Positions 5,476 to 6,969 of a DNA stretch of 6,969 nucleotides are shown here, piece by piece; the stretch's first letter is position 1, and each line of letters opens with the position of its first letter. A program made the translations under genes and the position numbers. The stretch spans positions 1-6,969 of the forward strand of contig JALWJU010000153.1 in NCBI GenBank assembly GCA_026997055.1, written 5' to 3'. This stretch comes from Paracoccaceae bacterium. GTDB taxonomy: Bacteria > Pseudomonadota > Alphaproteobacteria > Rhodobacterales > Rhodobacteraceae. Under the pieces are notes generated by a model, which was not told where the DNA came from, did no database searches, and saw only the letters and a program-made list of their open reading frames with translations.

Positions 5476-5498
5476 GCCCGTCGGGCGCAACCGTTGCG
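5476..5498. promoter_or_regulatory. Two adjoining dyads between the glycosyltransferase-like gene and miaB
   Basis: GCCCG-T-CGGGC (5476-5486) and CGCAAC-C-GTTGCG (5486-5498) share one base. The second places a TTGCG hexamer in each direction and overlaps the candidate miaB -35. They may bind a regulator of the divergent pair. The arms are short and GC-rich, so chance remains possible. Confidence 0.3.
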
Positions 5499-5521
5499 GG
5501 GCGGCGCTTTTCGCGCTAGGA
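5494..5521 (+). promoter_or_regulatory. Predicted miaB promoter
   Basis: TTGCGG (5494-5499) is followed after 16 bp by CTAGGA (5516-5521) in the context CGCTAGGA. The -10 resembles those proposed for fabA and the FKBP gene and ends 35 nt before the ATG. The spacing is slightly short of ideal. Confidence 0.4.
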
Positions 5522-5555
5522 GGCGGCTCTGAACCGCAGCGCCAGGGAGCCGGAC

Positions 5556-6866
5556 ATGGCCGAGAGCAGGAAAGTTTTCATCCGCAGCTATGGCTGCCAG
5601 ATGAATGTCTATGACAGCGAGCGCATACAGGAGCTGCTGGCGGGCGAGGGCTACGAGCCCACCGACAGCCCGGACGGGGCCGACATGATCCTGCTCAATA
5701 CCTGCCATATCCGCGAAAAGGCGGCCGAGAAGGTCTATAGCGAGCTGGGGCGCTTCAAGGGGCTCAAGGCGGCGAATCCGGCGCTGAAGATCGGCGTGGC
5801 CGGCTGCGTCGCCCAGGCCGAGGGCGAAGAGATCATGCGCCGCCAGCCGCTGGTCGATCTGGTGGTGGGGCCGCAGGCCTATCACCGCCTGCCGGCGATG
5901 CTCGAGCGCCTCGCCGTGGGCGAAAAGGCGCTCGATACCGATTTCCCGGAGGAGGACAAGTTCGACCACCTGCCCGCGCGCCCGCAGCCAAAACGCGGCC
6001 CCACCGCCTTTCTCACCGTGCAGGAGGGCTGCGACAAGTTCTGCGCCTTCTGCGTGGTGCCCTATACGCGCGGCGCCGAGGTGAGCCGGCCGGCCCGGCG
6101 CATCCTCGCCGAGGCGCGGGCGCTGGTCGAGCGCGGGGCGGTCGAGATCACCCTGCTGGGCCAGAACGTGAACGCCTACAATGACGAGGGCACCAGCCTT
6201 GCCGGCCTCATCGGCCAGCTTGCCCGGATCGACGGGCTCGCGCGCATCCGCTTCACCACCAGCCACCCGCGCGACATGGGCGACGAGCTGATCGCCGCGC
6301 TGGGCGAGGAGGCGAAGCTCATGCCCTATCTGCACCTGCCGGTGCAATCGGGCAGCGACCGGATCCTGAAGCGGATGAATCGCGGCCACACGGCGGAAGA
6401 ATACCTGAAGCTGGTCGAGCGCATCCGCGCCGCGCGGCCCGATATCCTGCTTTCGGGCGATTTCATCGTCGGCTTTCCCGAGGAAACGGATGCCGATTTC
6501 GCCGACACCATGGCGCTGATCGAGGCGGTCGATTACGGTCAGGCCTACAGCTTCAAGTATTCGCCCCGCCCCGGCACGCCCGCGGCCGAGCGCGCCCAGG
6601 TGGACCCGGAAGTGGCCAGCGCCCGCCTCGCCGAGCTTCAGGCCCTGCTCACCCGCCAGCAGCGCGCGGCCCAGGAGGCGATGGTGGGGCGCGTGGTCAG
6701 CGTCCTGTTCGAAAAGCCCGGCCGGCTCGAAGGCCAGATGGTGGGCAAGTCCGAATACCTGCACGCGGTCCATGCAAGCGATCCGGACCTCGCTCCCGGG
6801 GCGCTGAAGCGCGTGAGAATCACGCAAAGCGGCCCTAATTCTCTGAGCGGCGTCATCGCCGGGTAG
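5556..6866 (+). CDS. miaB: tRNA-2-methylthio-N6-dimethylallyladenosine synthase, MiaB
   Basis: MiaB is a radical-SAM methylthiotransferase that turns i6A37 of tRNAs reading UNN codons into ms2i6A37, using two 4Fe-4S clusters. The 436 residues show all three domains. The N-terminal MTTase domain has cysteines Cys14 (SYGCQMN), Cys50 (NTCHIR) and Cys84 (AGCVAQ). The radical-SAM core has the CxxxCxxC triad Cys159, Cys163 and Cys166 (EGCDKFCAFCVVPYTRG), followed by LLGQNVNAY, LHLPVQSGSD and DFIVGFPEET. A C-terminal TRAM domain spans about 370-436. The Q.NVNAY and PYTRG signatures and the absence of RimO- or MtaB-type features support MiaB. ATG 5556 has AGGGAG 7 nt upstream. It is divergent from the glycosyltransferase-like gene, and nothing follows it within the window. 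Confidence 0.97.
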   Translation: MAESRKVFIRSYGCQMNVYDSERIQELLAGEGYEPTDSPDGADMILLNTCHIREKAAEKVYSELGRFKGLKAANPALKIGVAGCVAQAEGEEIMRRQPLVDLVVGPQAYHRLPAMLERLAVGEKALDTDFPEEDKFDHLPARPQPKRGPTAFLTVQEGCDKFCAFCVVPYTRGAEVSRPARRILAEARALVERGAVEITLLGQNVNAYNDEGTSLAGLIGQLARIDGLARIRFTTSHPRDMGDELIAALGEEAKLMPYLHLPVQSGSDRILKRMNRGHTAEEYLKLVERIRAARPDILLSGDFIVGFPEETDADFADTMALIEAVDYGQAYSFKYSPRPGTPAAERAQVDPEVASARLAELQALLTRQQRAAQEAMVGRVVSVLFEKPGRLEGQMVGKSEYLHAVHASDPDLAPGALKRVRITQSGPNSLSGVIAG

Positions 6867-6969
6867 GCATCGGCCGGGGGTGCGTTTCCATTCCTCCCTG
6901 CCGGAACAAAGCCCGCAAACTGCACGGATTGTTTCCGATTGTCGCCCAATGGAGCGAGAATCCCGCTTT
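6867..6969. other. Non-coding stretch after miaB, up to the window end
   Basis: No credible gene start is visible in these 103 bases. An ATG at 6949 opens a frame to the window end (MERESRF) but has no ribosome binding site. No strong terminator hairpin follows miaB. The hexamer GATTGT occurs at 6927-6932 and 6937-6942, one helical turn apart, which might belong to the control region of a gene beyond the window. Confidence 0.5.

Noticed and set aside
5454..6827. A 457-codon minus-strand open frame opposite miaB
   Set aside because: It is a shadow of miaB codon usage. The product is low-complexity (Ala, Gly, Arg, His) and resembles no family.
6867..6910. Possible miaB terminator (CCGGGGG near 6878 and CCCTGCCGG near 6896)
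   Set aside because: Pairing requires a bulge and gives a weak stem with no U tract.
6949..6969. Possible start of a next gene (ATG at 6949)
   Set aside because: No ribosome binding site, only seven codons visible, and no recognisable sequence.

Overview
This is a GC-rich, gene-dense chromosomal window (roughly two thirds G+C by eye). It looks like core alphaproteobacterial genome, most likely Rhodobacterales-like. The grounds are a fabA-fabB-fabI cluster transcribed divergently from an Irr-type Fur regulator, the codon usage, and the TTTCGAAA-centred palindromes in an intergenic region. The assignment to this order is inference. I see no mobile element, CRISPR array, rRNA, tRNA or frameshifted gene, and no gene-free stretch longer than about 140 bases.

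Left part, minus strand (1-3420): read in the direction of transcription, the order is fabA, fabB, fabI, a type II haloacid dehalogenase, then the first 30 codons of an alpha/beta hydrolase that runs off the window. fabA, fabB and fabI are 16-21 nt apart and form an unsaturated fatty acid synthesis operon. FabA makes the cis double bond on a C10 acyl-ACP, FabB elongates it, and FabI reduces the enoyl-ACP in each cycle. A stem-loop sits just after fabI. The two hydrolase genes beyond it overlap by one base (TGATG) and look like a separate pair, or a read-through tail.

Middle (3421-4504): irr (a Fur-family heme/iron-responsive regulator) is divergent from fabA, with back-to-back promoters and a small dyad between their -35 elements. 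irr converges on an FKBP-type prolyl isomerase gene. Directly after the FKBP stop codon lies a 60-nt element that folds without gaps into a three-way junction. Its only non-Watson-Crick pairs are G.U wobbles on the minus-strand RNA.

Right part (4505-6969): a minus-strand gene for a divergent, glycosyltransferase-2-like protein of unproven function is divergent from miaB, the tRNA methylthiotransferase, which is complete on the plus strand. The last 103 bases are non-coding as far as I can tell.

The genes are mostly housekeeping, and I find no convincing new multi-gene system. The items most worth a second look are the three-way-junction element, a TGCTAG-type -10 motif placed 35-36 nt before three start codons, a cysteine-free Irr, and the orphan glycosyltransferase-like protein.
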